From an uncultured bacterium (GTDB taxonomy: Bacteria > Bacillota > Clostridia > Oscillospirales > Oscillospiraceae), in contig CASFCS010000022.1 in assembly GCA_949293245.1 (NCBI GenBank), positions 35,845 to 99,844 on the forward strand: a DNA stretch of 64,000 bases, given 5' to 3'. Positions within the stretch are counted from its first letter, which is position 1. Each line of letters begins with the position of its first letter. The position numbers and the translations under genes were made by a program. This document shows, in pieces, positions 35,011 through 46,258 of this stretch. The notes under the pieces are model-generated. The model made no database searches. It saw nothing but the letters and a program-made list of their open reading frames with translations, and was not told the origin of the DNA.

Positions 35011-35081
35011 GCAGAATATGAAGTGACTTTGTGTATTTGCCCAGGGAAGAATGGAGCCCCGGGAGGCCCCGCCAATATGCA

Positions 35082-35115
35082 AAAGCCCCCTGAAGCGGCA
35101 GCTTCAGGGGGCTTT
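35082..35115 (-). terminator. Terminator of the hydratase gene
   Basis: A 15-bp perfect stem (35082-35096 with 35101-35115), loop GGCA; on the minus strand it starts 15 bases after the stop and ends in GGGGGCTTTTGC. Confidence 0.88.
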
Positions 35116-35130
35116 GAACGTGAAAACAGA

Positions 35131-37350
35131 TCAGTGGGCGTAGTAATTGATGAGGCAGCCCGCCAGGATGATATCCCGCTCCTCCCGGGTGAGGCCGGGC
35201 AGACGGAGGGTAACCGGCACCTGCTGGTCCTCCTGAATGAGGGTGGCGTGGATCTCCTCACCGCTGCCCCGCAGCAGGGAGGCGATGCCGGGAATATACA
35301 GCCGGTCCCCGGGATGGATGCCCAGGGTCTCCACCTCGTCGGCCACGAAGGGCAGCATGCCCCAGTTGACCACGTTGGAGCGGTAACGCTTGGTGGCGTA
35401 CTCCTGGGCCAGGTTGGCGCAGCCGCCCAGCACCCGCTGACAGGAGGCGGCCTGCTCCCGGGCGGAGCCGTCTCCGGGCCGCAGGGCCATTACCAGGGTG
35501 CCCAGGCCGGTGCGGAGGGGATCATAGCCCGCCATGAAGTCCGTTACCGCCGGGGCGGTGGGCCGGGTACGGCGCAGGGACTCCACCTCCTGGACCTCGT
35601 GGGCCCGGCGGACATATTCAGGGTCCTTGCGGCTCAGGGCGAAGCTGGCCAGCTTGATGGGGTTGGAGCGGTAGGAGGAGGTCTCACCGGAGGGGATGAG
35701 CTCGTCTGTAGTGGTGACCGGGTCGTAGATGGCGGAGGCCACAGTGAGCAGCAGGTCCTCCGGCAGAGGAATCTGCTCCGGCCAGTCGGCGATGTTGGGG
35801 CCGTAGACCAGCTCGGTCTCCGGCTTGGGATGGCCCACGCCGAAGTAGACCCGGGCCCGGTAGGGGGCGTCGTCATAGGCCCACTGCTCCTCAGGCCGGT
35901 CGGCGGGCACGTCGGGCAGCTCGTCGGCGGCGGTGAGGACGCCGCCCATTCTGGCGGTGGCGGCGATGGACCGGGCGTCCATGAGGGCCACATAGGAGAT
36001 CTGGCCGTCCCCGGGCTTGGAGCCCTCCCGGTTGGGGAAGTTGCGGGTGGAGTGGCGGATGGAGAAGGCCCCGTTGGCGGGCACGTCCCCCGCGCCGAAG
36101 CAGGGCCCGCAGAAGCAGGAGCGCACGCTGGCCCCGGCGGCCATCAGGGCGGGCAGGGAGCCGTCCCGGGTGAGGGCCAGATTGATGGGCTGGCTGCCGG
36201 GGTAGACGGACAGCCAGAAGGCGTCCGACCCCACGGGGGTCTCCCCGATGATCTCGGCCGCCCGGCGCAGGTTCTGCCAGGTTCCGCCGGAGCATCCGGC
36301 GATGACTGCCTGGTCCACATAGAACTTCCCGTCCCGGATCTTGTTGGTGAGGCAGGGGTTCTGGATGCCCAGCTGCTCCGCGGCGTCCGCCTCCACCTGG
36401 TGGAGGAGCTCGGCCATGTGGGCCTTGAAGTACCGGATGGTGTAGGCGTTGGAGGGGTGGAAGGGCAGGGCGATCATGGGCTCCACCTGGCTCAGGTCCA
36501 CGGTGATCACCCCGTCGTACACCGCCCCCTCGGCGGGAGCCATGGGCTGGTAGCTCTCCCCACGGCCCAGGGCGGTGAGGGCGGCCCGGGTGAGGTCATC
36601 GGTGGCCCACACGGAGGAGAGGCAGGCGGTCTCGGTGGTCATCACGTCGATGCCGCAGCGGTAGTCCATGGAGAGATTGGCCACGCCGGGGCCGAAGAAC
36701 TCCATTACCGCGTTTTTCACGATGCCCTGTTTGAAGGTGGCGCCGATAAGGGCCAGGGCCACGTCCTGGGGACCCACGCCGGGCCGGGGGGCGCCGGTGA
36801 GGTAGATGGCCATCACCTTGGGGTAGGCGATGTCGTAGGTCTTGCACAGGAGCTGCCGGGCCAGCTCGGGCCCCCCCTCGCCGATGGCCATGGTGCCGTA
36901 GGCACCATAGCGGGTGTGGGAGTCGGAGCCCAGGATCATCCGGCCGGGGGCGGCGTACCGCTCCCGCATGTAGGAGTGGATCACCGCCTGATGGGCGGGG
37001 ACGAACTCGCCGCCGTACTTTTTGGCGGCGGACAGGCCGAACACATGGTCATCCTCGTTGATGGTGCCGCCTACGGCGCACAGGGAGTTGTGGCAGTTGG
37101 TGAGCACATAGGGCAGGGGGAATTCCTTCAGGCCGGAGGCCCGGGCGGTCTGGATGATGCCCACGTAGGTGATGTCGTGGGAGGCCATGGCGTCAAAGCG
37201 GAGCTTGAGATGGTCCATGGAGCCGCTGGTGTTGTGCCCGGCCAGAATGTCGTAAGCCATGGTGCCGGTACGCTGGGCAGGGGCGGGGAGCGGAGCGGGG
37301 GAGAAGGCGCCGCCCTTCCAGCAAACAGATTCGAGTTGCATTTTGATCAT
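35131..37350 (-). CDS. Aconitase-superfamily hydratase, YbhJ-like
   Basis: 739 residues. Aconitase-type 4Fe-4S hydratase: VLTNCHNSLCAVGG, GSDSHTRYGAYGTMAIGEGG, a cysteine cluster CFCGPCFGAGD, and a C-terminal swivel domain with NPIKLASFA and GCANLAQEYA. The whole resembles the uncharacterised hydratase YbhJ of E. coli more than citrate-cycle aconitase; the substrate is unknown. GGAGGG before 37350 fixes the start. Single gene with promoter and terminator; no TCA-cycle genes nearby. Confidence 0.88.
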   Translation of the reverse strand: MIKMQLESVCWKGGAFSPAPLPAPAQRTGTMAYDILAGHNTSGSMDHLKLRFDAMASHDITYVGIIQTARASGLKEFPLPYVLTNCHNSLCAVGGTINEDDHVFGLSAAKKYGGEFVPAHQAVIHSYMRERYAAPGRMILGSDSHTRYGAYGTMAIGEGGPELARQLLCKTYDIAYPKVMAIYLTGAPRPGVGPQDVALALIGATFKQGIVKNAVMEFFGPGVANLSMDYRCGIDVMTTETACLSSVWATDDLTRAALTALGRGESYQPMAPAEGAVYDGVITVDLSQVEPMIALPFHPSNAYTIRYFKAHMAELLHQVEADAAEQLGIQNPCLTNKIRDGKFYVDQAVIAGCSGGTWQNLRRAAEIIGETPVGSDAFWLSVYPGSQPINLALTRDGSLPALMAAGASVRSCFCGPCFGAGDVPANGAFSIRHSTRNFPNREGSKPGDGQISYVALMDARSIAATARMGGVLTAADELPDVPADRPEEQWAYDDAPYRARVYFGVGHPKPETELVYGPNIADWPEQIPLPEDLLLTVASAIYDPVTTTDELIPSGETSSYRSNPIKLASFALSRKDPEYVRRAHEVQEVESLRRTRPTAPAVTDFMAGYDPLRTGLGTLVMALRPGDGSAREQAASCQRVLGGCANLAQEYATKRYRSNVVNWGMLPFVADEVETLGIHPGDRLYIPGIASLLRGSGEEIHATLIQEDQQVPVTLRLPGLTREERDIILAGCLINYYAH

Positions 37351-37386
37351 AGCGATCCCTCCAGATTTTTCAGAGAGTACTGCTTT

Positions 37387-37415
37387 AGCATAGCAAATAA
37401 TGAAAGAATATGCAA
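37387..37415 (-). promoter_or_regulatory. Promoter of the hydratase gene
   Basis: Minus strand TTGCAT (37415-37410), 17-base spacer, TATGCT (37392-37387). Confidence 0.7.
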
Positions 37416-37484
37416 GTGCGACAGGAAGGAAAATCATTTGTTGGAGGTAAAAGTCCCGGACATCCCGGCGGAGGGGAAGAGAAA

Positions 37485-37517
37485 CGCTGCGGGCCGGCGA
37501 AAAGCCGGCCCGCAGCG
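37485..37517 (-). terminator. Terminator of hppA
   Basis: A 14-bp stem CGCTGCGGGCCGGC (37485-37498) with 37504-37517; on the minus strand it is followed by TTTCTCTTCCCC. Confidence 0.8.
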
Positions 37518-37549
37518 CGTGAGAGGAGAGGGGAACCGTGACCGGAAGG

Positions 37550-39655
<2,106 letters not shown>

Positions 39656-39706
39656 TATAACAACTCCTTTTGCATTTTTATTTTCTAAAAGTGTTTTGAT
39701 TATTTT

Positions 39707-39735
39707 AGCATAACAATTAAATTTTGCAAGGTAAA
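39707..39735 (-). promoter_or_regulatory. Promoter of hppA
   Basis: Minus strand TTTACC (39735-39730), 17-base spacer, TATGCT (39712-39707), in an AT-rich gap of 120 bases. Confidence 0.5.
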
Positions 39736-39778
39736 GTTTTGTCTATCCCGTTCTCTTAAAATATTTTATAAAAAAACA

Positions 39779-39813
39779 ACAAGGGAAACGGCCGAGACAG
39801 CCGTTTCCCTTGT
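39779..39813 (-). terminator. Terminator of trkA-trkH
   Basis: 14-bp stem (39813-39800 with 39792-39779 on the minus strand), then TGTTTTTTTATAA. Confidence 0.95.
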
Positions 39814-39826
39814 GAAAAATTGATAT

Positions 39827-41266
39827 TCAAGAGCGCTTCCAGGCATTTTTGCTGAAGAGGACCAGGATGGGAAAGATCTCCAGACGCCCAATGACCATGC
39901 ACAGACTGAGCACCAGCTTGCTCAGATCAGAAAAAGCGGAGAAGTTGCCCATGGGCCCCACCATCTCCAGGCCGGGGCCGATGTTGCTTACGCAGGAGAC
40001 CACAGCGGTAATGGTGGTGCCGAAAGTGAAGTTGTCCAGCCCCACGATCAGGCTGGCCATCAGGGTCACCATAACATAGGCCCCGCAGAACACACAGATG
40101 CTCCGCACTGTCCCCTCCTCCAGGGTCTGGCCATCCAGTCTTACCAGATTGACAGAGCGGGGGTGGATGATCTGCCTGATCTCCCGGCGGATGGATTTGA
40201 AGAGAACCAGTACCCGGGAGCATTTCATGCCGCCGCCGGTGGAGCCGGCACAGGCGCCCACCAGCATGAGCACAAAGATCAAAAAGCGGGAGAACTCGGG
40301 CCACAGGTCAAAGTTGGCGGTGGCATAGCCGGTGGTGGAGATAATACTGGCCACCTGGAAGGCGGCGTGGCGCAGGGACTCCCAGGTAAAGCCGCCGTAT
40401 TGGGGGACGATGTTCAGTGTGATAAGCACAATGCTTCCGGCTACGATCAAAAGGAAAAAGCGCAATTCATCGCTGGCCAGGGCCTGCCGCCATTTGCGGC
40501 TGAGAAGGAGAAAGTAGATGGTAAAGTTCACTGAGAAAAGAAGCATGAAAATGGTGATAATGACCTCGGCGGCGGGGTTGTTGTAGGCGCCGATGGACAG
40601 ATTGCGCACGGAGAGGCCGCCGGTGCCGGCGGTACCGAAAGAGTTGACAACGGCGTCAAACCAAGGCAGACCCACCAGCCGCAGCAGCAGGGTCTCCACC
40701 ACCGTCATGGCCAGGTAAATGCCATAGAGGATTTTGGAAGAGGTGGAGGACCGGGGCACCAGCTTGGAGGGCACCGGGCCGGGGCTCTCTGCCTGAATGA
40801 GGTAGGTCCCCTCCACCCCCAGGGAGGGGAGGAGGGCCGCCGTGAGCACCAGCACCCCCATGCCCCCCAGCCAGTGGGTAAAGGAACGCCAGAACAGCAG
40901 CCCCATGGGAAGACCCTCCACCGCCGTGAGCACCGAGGCCCCGGTGGTGGTAAAACCGGAGATGGTCTCAAAGAGACAGTCGATATAGGAGCCGAACTGG
41001 CCGGAGAACCAAAAAGGCAGGGCGCCGAATACGCCGAACATCACCCAGGTGAGGGCTACAGTAAAAAATCCCTCCCGGGCAAAGAATTGCCGGCTGGCCC
41101 GCAGCAGGGAGAGCAGCCCCCCTACCACCAGAAGGATTAAAATGGTATAGAGAAAGGGGCGTATATCCTCCCCATAGAGAAGGGCCACCCCGGTGGGCAG
41201 CAGGAGTGCAAATCCCTCCAGCAGCAGAGTGCGGCCCAGGATCTTAAAGACCAGAGAGAAATTCAT
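39827..41266 (-). CDS. trkH: Potassium channel subunit TrkH/KtrB
   Basis: 479 residues with the four pore repeats of the family: ISGFTTTGAS, FGTAGTGGLS, ISTTGYATAN and CVSNIGPGLE carry the selectivity glycines. Membrane part of a K+ uptake system gated by the cytoplasmic TrkA encoded upstream. The start overlaps the trkA stop (ATGA). A strong terminator follows. Confidence 0.95.
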   Translation of the reverse strand: MNFSLVFKILGRTLLLEGFALLLPTGVALLYGEDIRPFLYTILILLVVGGLLSLLRASRQFFAREGFFTVALTWVMFGVFGALPFWFSGQFGSYIDCLFETISGFTTTGASVLTAVEGLPMGLLFWRSFTHWLGGMGVLVLTAALLPSLGVEGTYLIQAESPGPVPSKLVPRSSTSSKILYGIYLAMTVVETLLLRLVGLPWFDAVVNSFGTAGTGGLSVRNLSIGAYNNPAAEVIITIFMLLFSVNFTIYFLLLSRKWRQALASDELRFFLLIVAGSIVLITLNIVPQYGGFTWESLRHAAFQVASIISTTGYATANFDLWPEFSRFLIFVLMLVGACAGSTGGGMKCSRVLVLFKSIRREIRQIIHPRSVNLVRLDGQTLEEGTVRSICVFCGAYVMVTLMASLIVGLDNFTFGTTITAVVSCVSNIGPGLEMVGPMGNFSAFSDLSKLVLSLCMVIGRLEIFPILVLFSKNAWKRS

Positions 41267-42648
41267 CGCTCTCCTCCTCCGGCCAGGGGATCGGCGAAGA
41301 TGTCATTGATGTCCAGAATGCTCTGATCCCGGGCGATGAGGACTATGGTGTCCCCCAGCTGAATGGTGGAGGAGCCCTCCGGTATAATGACTTTTCCCTT
41401 ATGAATAATGATGGCAATAATGATATCTTTTTTTAGCCGCAGCTCCCGCAGAGGGGTATTCAGATGGCGGGTGGTATCATTGACCTCAAACTCCATGGCC
41501 TCGGCATGGCCGTCTGCAATGCGGTAGAGAGCGGTCATAATGCTGCCTTTGGAATTCTGCAAGCCCCGCACCAGCTGCAGGATCTGGTTGGCGGTGATCA
41601 TCTTGGGGGAGACCACGCTTTGCAGTCCTGCGGAGTGGGCGATGCGGTTGTAGTTTTGCTGGTTGGACTTGGCCACTACCTTGGGGATGCCCATCTGCAT
41701 GGCATACAGGGAGATGATCAGGTTGTCCTCGTCCCGGTCGGTGAGGGCCATGAAGGCGTCAGAGGAGGAGAGATTCTCCAGCTGCAGCAGATCGGGGTCG
41801 GTGCCGTCCCCATGGATGACCATGGTGTGGGGCAGCTTCTCAGCCAGCAGGACGCAGCGGTCGTAGCTGCGCTCCACAATCTTGCATTGAATGCCCATCT
41901 TATACATCAGGTTGGTAAGATAAAAGGCAATGCGGCTGCCGCCCACCAGGAAGGCGCTGCGTATTTTTAAAGCGTGGCGGCCCAGGAGCTTGAAAAACTG
42001 ATTGATGCCGCTGGGCTGGCCAATGAGGTAGATCTTGTCCCCCTGCTGTACCACAAAGCTGCCTCTGGGGATATAGACCTCTCCCCCTCGTTCTACAGCG
42101 CACAGCAAAACGGGAAGGGACTGAAATTGGGCGGGCAGGGCAGAGATGGGGCGGCCATTGAGAAAATCCCCCTCACGGGAGACAAAGCTCACCAGCTCCA
42201 CCCGGGCCCTGGGGAAGGTATCCACATTGTCGGCGGAAGGGAAGCGGAGCATCCGGGAAATCTCCACGGCGGTGGAATACTCGGGATTGATGACGGTGTC
42301 AATGCCCAGATTCTGCTTGAGGCCGTTGACATTCAGGGAATACTCCTCCCCCCGGACCCGGGCAATGGTGTGGCCCGCCCCCGCCCGCTTGGCGCACAGA
42401 CAGCACAGCATGTTCACCTCGTCGGAGTTGGTGGCTGCGATGACCACATCGGCCTCGCCAGCGCCGGCATCCTCCAGAGTGGGCACAGAGGTACAGTTGC
42501 CTTTAACGCACAATACATCCAGGGCTGCCGCGGCCCGCTGGAGTGGGAGATCACGGTTGTCCAGAATGGTGACATCGTGATGCTCATGTGAGAGGTGCTC
42601 TGCCAGAGTGAAACCCACTTTGCCGCATCCCGCAATGATGATTTTCAA
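41263..42648 (-). CDS. trkA: Potassium uptake regulator TrkA
   Basis: 461 residues, two RCK units. Each has an NAD-binding Rossmann fold (IIIAGCGKVG at residues 3-12; AFLVGGSRIAFYL in the second) and a C-terminal RCK_C. The reading frame continues upstream, but AGGAGGAGAAG before a TTG at 42648 and the family start MKIIIxG make TTG the start. It forms the cytoplasmic gating ring on TrkH. No cyclic-di-AMP riboswitch is seen in the short gap upstream. Confidence 0.94.
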   Translation of the reverse strand: MKIIIAGCGKVGFTLAEHLSHEHHDVTILDNRDLPLQRAAAALDVLCVKGNCTSVPTLEDAGAGEADVVIAATNSDEVNMLCCLCAKRAGAGHTIARVRGEEYSLNVNGLKQNLGIDTVINPEYSTAVEISRMLRFPSADNVDTFPRARVELVSFVSREGDFLNGRPISALPAQFQSLPVLLCAVERGGEVYIPRGSFVVQQGDKIYLIGQPSGINQFFKLLGRHALKIRSAFLVGGSRIAFYLTNLMYKMGIQCKIVERSYDRCVLLAEKLPHTMVIHGDGTDPDLLQLENLSSSDAFMALTDRDEDNLIISLYAMQMGIPKVVAKSNQQNYNRIAHSAGLQSVVSPKMITANQILQLVRGLQNSKGSIMTALYRIADGHAEAMEFEVNDTTRHLNTPLRELRLKKDIIIAIIIHKGKVIIPEGSSTIQLGDTIVLIARDQSILDINDIFADPLAGGGER

Positions 42649-42715
42649 CGCACTTCTCCTCCTGAATGGAAGTTTTGAGGAATCATGGACCATCATAATC
42701 TATCTGAGGGGGAAA

Positions 42716-42756
42716 AGCAAGACCGGCATGTGAGATATGCCGGTCTTGCTGCTGAA
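42716..42756 (-). terminator. Terminator of the secreted-protein gene
   Basis: 14-bp stem AGCAAGACCGGCAT (42716-42729) with 42737-42750; on the minus strand it ends in CTTGCTTTTCCCC. Confidence 0.85.
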
Positions 42757-42785
42757 TCATGCTTTTGGGGAGTCAGGGAGACAGC

Positions 42786-43463
42786 TTAAATAGTCCATTG
42801 ACTGTGGATAACCCCCACCAGATACCACTCGCCCGCCTCCTGGGTAAAAATCAGCTTCAGTCCGCACCAGTCAAAGCCCTGAAGGGCTTCGTCAATGCCG
42901 GGGTAGTAGAACTCAACAAAGGAGCAGTCGGGGTAAGCATCCTCCACATTTTCCAGGGAGTTTCCGCTGGAAATCACATAGTCGATGCCCAGTATAGGGG
43001 CCTGTGTAAAGTCTGCGTCCAGCACATAGTTGGCGAAATAATCCCGCACATTGAGCTGGATGGGTTCGCCGGACCCATCAGCGGCGCCCCAGGTGTACAG
43101 GGTATTGTCGCTGCCGGCCTGGGCTACCTGGGCGGGAGTGAGGCAGATATCGTCCTCAGAGACATAGGAGTATGGAGTAAAAGTAACACCCCGCTCGGGA
43201 CTTACGCAGGCTGAAAGACCTTCCCAGTCCTGCGTGGACATGGCCTCCAGCACATGGTAAGCCCGCTCCGTCAGGGCAGCATTGTCAGGCTGCGTGTTCT
43301 GAAGCTGGGGAGAGGGGGATACACTCGCGTCAGGAGATGGGGTTTCCTGGGCGGAGGAGGGCTCTGCCGGGAGAACATAACGATCCAGAACTACGAAAGA
43401 AGCCATGCCCAGACCGATGCCCAGAATCAGAGAGAGGACGGAAAAGAGAATGATTCGCCGCAA
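42786..43463 (-). CDS. Membrane-anchored or secreted protein of unknown function
   Basis: 225 residues. A hydrophobic helix at residues 4-25 (ILFSVLSLILGIGLGMASFVV), then a Pro/Ser/Thr-rich linker (about 33-60), then an alpha/beta domain (AYHVLEAMSTQDWEGLSACVSPERG; GEWYLVGVIHSQWTI) with a layout like SnoaL/NTF2-like or DUF4878 domains. I cannot name the family. The start codon is TTG with AAGGAAG upstream. It has a perfect promoter and a 12-base palindrome before the gene, so it may be regulated. Confidence 0.75.
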   Translation of the reverse strand: MRRIILFSVLSLILGIGLGMASFVVLDRYVLPAEPSSAQETPSPDASVSPSPQLQNTQPDNAALTERAYHVLEAMSTQDWEGLSACVSPERGVTFTPYSYVSEDDICLTPAQVAQAGSDNTLYTWGAADGSGEPIQLNVRDYFANYVLDADFTQAPILGIDYVISSGNSLENVEDAYPDCSFVEFYYPGIDEALQGFDWCGLKLIFTQEAGEWYLVGVIHSQWTI

Positions 43464-43495
43464 AATGAGATCACTTCCTTATGGCCTGTCGCCGC

Positions 43496-43507
43496 TGTAC
43501 CGGTACA
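43496..43507. promoter_or_regulatory. Palindrome TGTACCGGTACA, possible operator
   Basis: A perfect 12-base palindrome between the -10 box and the start of the secreted-protein gene; no binding protein is evident. Confidence 0.35.
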
Positions 43508-43539
43508 CTGTCCGGCCAGGTAAGTAGTCTGTCGCTAAT

Positions 43540-43568
43540 ATTATAGTGAAAATTTACCCTTGTGTCAA
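43540..43568 (-). promoter_or_regulatory. Consensus promoter of the secreted-protein gene
   Basis: Minus strand TTGACA (43568-43563), 17-base spacer, TATAAT (43545-43540). Confidence 0.88.
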
Positions 43569-43613
43569 TTTTGATGTGAATTTTAGAAGAAAATTGGAAA
43601 AGAAGGGCAGCTC

Positions 43614-43642
43614 TTGCCACGGGTAAACCCCGGGAGTATAAT
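43614..43642 (+). promoter_or_regulatory. Promoter of the nucleoside phosphorylase gene
   Basis: TTGCCA (43614-43619), 17 bases, TATAAT (43637-43642), 56 bases before the start. It is divergent from the promoter at 43540-43568, with 45 bases between the two -35 boxes. Confidence 0.85.
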
Positions 43643-43698
43643 ATAAGAAGCAAATCCCATCATCGGCGCTTTGCGCCCGGAGAGACGAGGTGGCAGCC

Positions 43699-44469
43699 AT
43701 GATCCAACATGAACGTCAATTTCACATCCATTGTGCCAGAGGAGAGGTGGGCCGCTACTGCCTGCTTCCGGGGGACCCGGGCCGGTGCGAGAAGATCGCC
43801 GCCTATTTTGACGACCCGGTCCATGTGGTCACCAACCGGGAGTACAACACCTGGACGGGTACTCTGCTGGGGGAGAAGGTGACGGTGACCTCTACAGGAA
43901 TCGGCGGTCCATCTGCCGCCATTGCCATGGAGGAGCTCGCCGCCATCGGGGCAGATACCTTTGTCCGGGTGGGCACCTGCGGCGGCATCCGGCTGGACGT
44001 GACCTCCGGCGACCTGGTGATTGCCACCGGCGCGGTGCGGATGGAGGGCACCAGCCGGGAGTACGCCCCCATTGAGTTCCCGGCGGTGGCGGACTTCCAG
44101 GTGACCTGTGCCCTGGTAGAGGCCGCCCGGGAGATGGGCAAGCAGTATCACGCCGGGGTGGTCCAGTGCAAGGACTCCTTTTACGGCCAGCACAGCCCGG
44201 GCCGGATGCCAGTAGCGGGGGAGCTGGAGGCCAAGTGGGAGGCCTGGAAGCGCCTGGGGGTGCTGGCCTCGGAGATGGAGTCGGCGGCGCTGTTCACCGT
44301 GGCGGCGGCCCTGGGGGTGCGCTGCGGCTCGGTGTTCCACGTCATCTGGAACCAGGAGCGCAACGCTGCCGGGCTGGACCAGACGGAGGACCACGACACC
44401 GACGCCGCCATCCGGGCGGGCGTGGCGGCCATCCGCCGGCTGATCCTCCGGGACCGGGAGAAAGCATGA
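43699..44469 (+). CDS. udp: Nucleoside phosphorylase, uridine phosphorylase-like
   Basis: 256 residues. NP-I family: [13 protein letters not shown] at the N-terminus, [24 protein letters not shown], and [13 protein letters not shown] near the C-terminus. The residues fit uridine phosphorylase, which releases uracil and ribose-1-phosphate; purine use is not excluded. A GTG nine bases upstream is in frame, but the GAGGTGG position favours the ATG at 43699. Single gene. Confidence 0.9.
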   Translation: MIQHERQFHIHCARGEVGRYCLLPGDPGRCEKIAAYFDDPVHVVTNREYNTWTGTLLGEKVTVTSTGIGGPSAAIAMEELAAIGADTFVRVGTCGGIRLDVTSGDLVIATGAVRMEGTSREYAPIEFPAVADFQVTCALVEAAREMGKQYHAGVVQCKDSFYGQHSPGRMPVAGELEAKWEAWKRLGVLASEMESAALFTVAAALGVRCGSVFHVIWNQERNAAGLDQTEDHDTDAAIRAGVAAIRRLILRDREKA

Positions 44470-44470
44470 G

Positions 44471-44510
44471 AAAAGGGTGGGCGCGGCAGAGCTGCCGCGC
44501 CCACCCTTTT
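44471..44510. terminator. Bidirectional terminator
   Basis: A long stem (AAAAGGGTGGGCGCGGCAG at 44471-44489 with 44492-44510); A/T ends give a U-tract in both directions, for udp and for the 52-aa gene on the minus strand. Confidence 0.92.
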
Positions 44511-44520
44511 ATGGCAGGTA

Positions 44521-44679
44521 CTAGGAGTCCATACTGGCGGCCAGCAGGGCCATCTGGTCCCCAAGAACGGTAAAAAACGCCCCCATACGGGCCACATCAC
44601 TTGCCTGCTGTCCCCGGGATAGCCGGAGAGCCGCAGCGGTGGCGGCCAGCATCAGCTCGCCGGAGGGAGGCTGGCCCAT
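44521..44679 (-). CDS. 52-residue protein, DUF6774-like
   Basis: A short frame downstream of the MATE gene on the same strand, 45 bases apart. AGGAGG lies 8 bases before the ATG at 44679, and a bidirectional terminator follows the TAG. The sequence is one or two amphipathic helices: ELMLAATAAALRLSRGQQ, then FFTVLGDQMALLAAS. The FFxxLGDxxALxAA ending recalls the small clostridial DUF6774 proteins, of unknown role. The match is from memory of the pattern and is moderate. Confidence 0.65.
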   Translation of the reverse strand: MGQPPSGELMLAATAAALRLSRGQQASDVARMGAFFTVLGDQMALLAASMDS

Positions 44680-44724
44680 GGGCATCACCTCCTGGGCCAT
44701 TGTATGCGCCGGAGGGGAAGGGGG

Positions 44725-46080
44725 TCAATCAGGGAAGGCGGAGAGCTTTTTCCCGGCGACCCAACGGTAGAAGAGCAGGGCGGTCACGGCAGATACCACC
44801 TCCGCCAGGGGGAAGGCCCACCAGCACAGGTTGTGGTCCAGAAGGCACAGCAGGAAAGCCGCCGGCAGGATCACCACCAGCTGCCGCAGCAGAGAGATGA
44901 AAAGGGACAGCCGGGGCTGGGCCAGGGCCTGGAAGACAGAGGAGAACACGATGGACAAAGCGGCGAAGGGGAAAGAGAGGGCCACCACCCGCAGCGCCGC
45001 CTCTCCCGCCAGGCGGGTGGTCTCCTTTTCACTGAAAAAGGAGATGAAAAGAGGGGCCAGGAGGAGAAGTATTACCATGCCGGTGGTAAGGAGTACCAGT
45101 CCCACCAGCACGGAGAAGTGAACACCGTCCAAAATACGCCGGCGGCGGCGTGCGCCGTAGTTGTAGCTGAGCACCGGCACCAGGCCGTTGGTCAGACCAA
45201 AGATGGGCATAAACAGGAAAGATTGCAGCTTGAAATAGGCGCCCAGGATCACCACGTCCATCTGGCTGAACAAACCCAGGATCTTGTTGAGACCCATGAC
45301 CATCAGGGTAGCAAGGGATTGCATGACCATGGCGGGCACGCCGATGCGGTAGATGTCCCCAATGGCCCGGGGATCGGGGCGAAACCCCCGCAGGGTCAGC
45401 TTGATTTGCTTGACCTGCCGGAGAAGCAAAAAGCCCGTCACCATACCAATCAGCTGTCCCAGCACAGTGGCAAGGGCGGCGCCGGTGACCTCCAGCCCGA
45501 GCCCCGGCAGGGGACCCACCTGCTGAAAGATGAACAGCGGGTCAAGCACCAGGTTCACCACAGCGCCGATGCCCTGGACCAGCATGGGCCCTTTGGGGTT
45601 GCCGGTGGCCTGCATGATGCGCTCGGTGGCGAACTGCATGCACATGCCGATGGAGCAGGTGGAGACAATGGTGAGATACTCCACCCCGTAGCGGTAGACC
45701 TGGCTGCCAGGGGCGGAAAACAGAGCCATAAAGGGCCGCCCCAGCGCCAGGCCAACAGCCAGAAAGGCCAGCCAGGTCAGGCCGTAGAGGAACAGGCCGT
45801 TGACCCCCACCGCCCCCGCCTCCTGGGGGCGGCCCTGGCCCAGCCGGCGGGAGAGCATGGCGTTGACCCCCACACCGGTACCCACGCAGATGGCGATCAT
45901 CAGCGTCTGAAAGGGGTAGACCAGGGAGAGGGCCAGAAAAGCGTCCTCATTGATCCGGGCTACAAAGATGCTGTCCACCATGTTGTAGAGAGCCTGAATG
46001 AACATGGAGATCATCATGGGCCAGGACATGTGTAAAATCAGCTGCCGTACCGGCATGGTCCCCATTTTATTGTCCTCCAT
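44725..46080 (-). CDS. MATE family multidrug/metabolite exporter
   Basis: 451 residues, 12 helices. MATE features: a start helix with PVRQLILHMSWPMMISMFIQALYNMVDSIFV, the VDSIFVARI segment of the DinF/NorM type, and GLTNGLVPVLSYNYGA in the second half. Exports cationic compounds using Na+ or H+. The frame extends upstream, but AAAGGA favours the ATG at 46080. A hairpin separates it from the GNAT gene. Confidence 0.93.
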   Translation of the reverse strand: MEDNKMGTMPVRQLILHMSWPMMISMFIQALYNMVDSIFVARINEDAFLALSLVYPFQTLMIAICVGTGVGVNAMLSRRLGQGRPQEAGAVGVNGLFLYGLTWLAFLAVGLALGRPFMALFSAPGSQVYRYGVEYLTIVSTCSIGMCMQFATERIMQATGNPKGPMLVQGIGAVVNLVLDPLFIFQQVGPLPGLGLEVTGAALATVLGQLIGMVTGFLLLRQVKQIKLTLRGFRPDPRAIGDIYRIGVPAMVMQSLATLMVMGLNKILGLFSQMDVVILGAYFKLQSFLFMPIFGLTNGLVPVLSYNYGARRRRRILDGVHFSVLVGLVLLTTGMVILLLLAPLFISFFSEKETTRLAGEAALRVVALSFPFAALSIVFSSVFQALAQPRLSLFISLLRQLVVILPAAFLLCLLDHNLCWWAFPLAEVVSAVTALLFYRWVAGKKLSAFPD

Positions 46081-46131
46081 ACAGACCATCCTTTCTTTTT
46101 CCAGATTTGAGGTAAAACCCCATAGACGCAG

Positions 46132-46165
46132 ACAAACAGGGCGGCAAATTTGCCGCCCTGTTTGT
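46132..46165 (-). terminator. 34-base perfect palindrome between GNAT and MATE genes
   Basis: Two directly joined 17-base arms (46132-46148 and 46149-46165) ending in TTTGTC on the minus strand. It probably ends the activase-GNAT transcript. The 93 bases between it and the GNAT stop hold only small hairpins. Confidence 0.7.
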
Positions 46166-46258
46166 TTACAGTCCGATTGCCGCAGTACGGAGTGCGGCAG
46201 GGAAGGGGCAGGAGTGACCCTGCCGGTCGGGCGGAAGGACTCCGCCTGGTTCCTGAAA

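Noticed and set aside
42649..42785. Cyclic-di-AMP (ydaO) riboswitch before the potassium genes
   Set aside because: The gap is about 135 bases and mostly taken by the terminator of the next gene; the ydaO core motifs are absent.
46081..46258. Riboswitch before the MATE exporter
   Set aside because: Small hairpins and a strong palindrome are present, but I could not match guanidine, yybP or other exporter-linked classes. The palindrome is better read as the terminator of the preceding operon.
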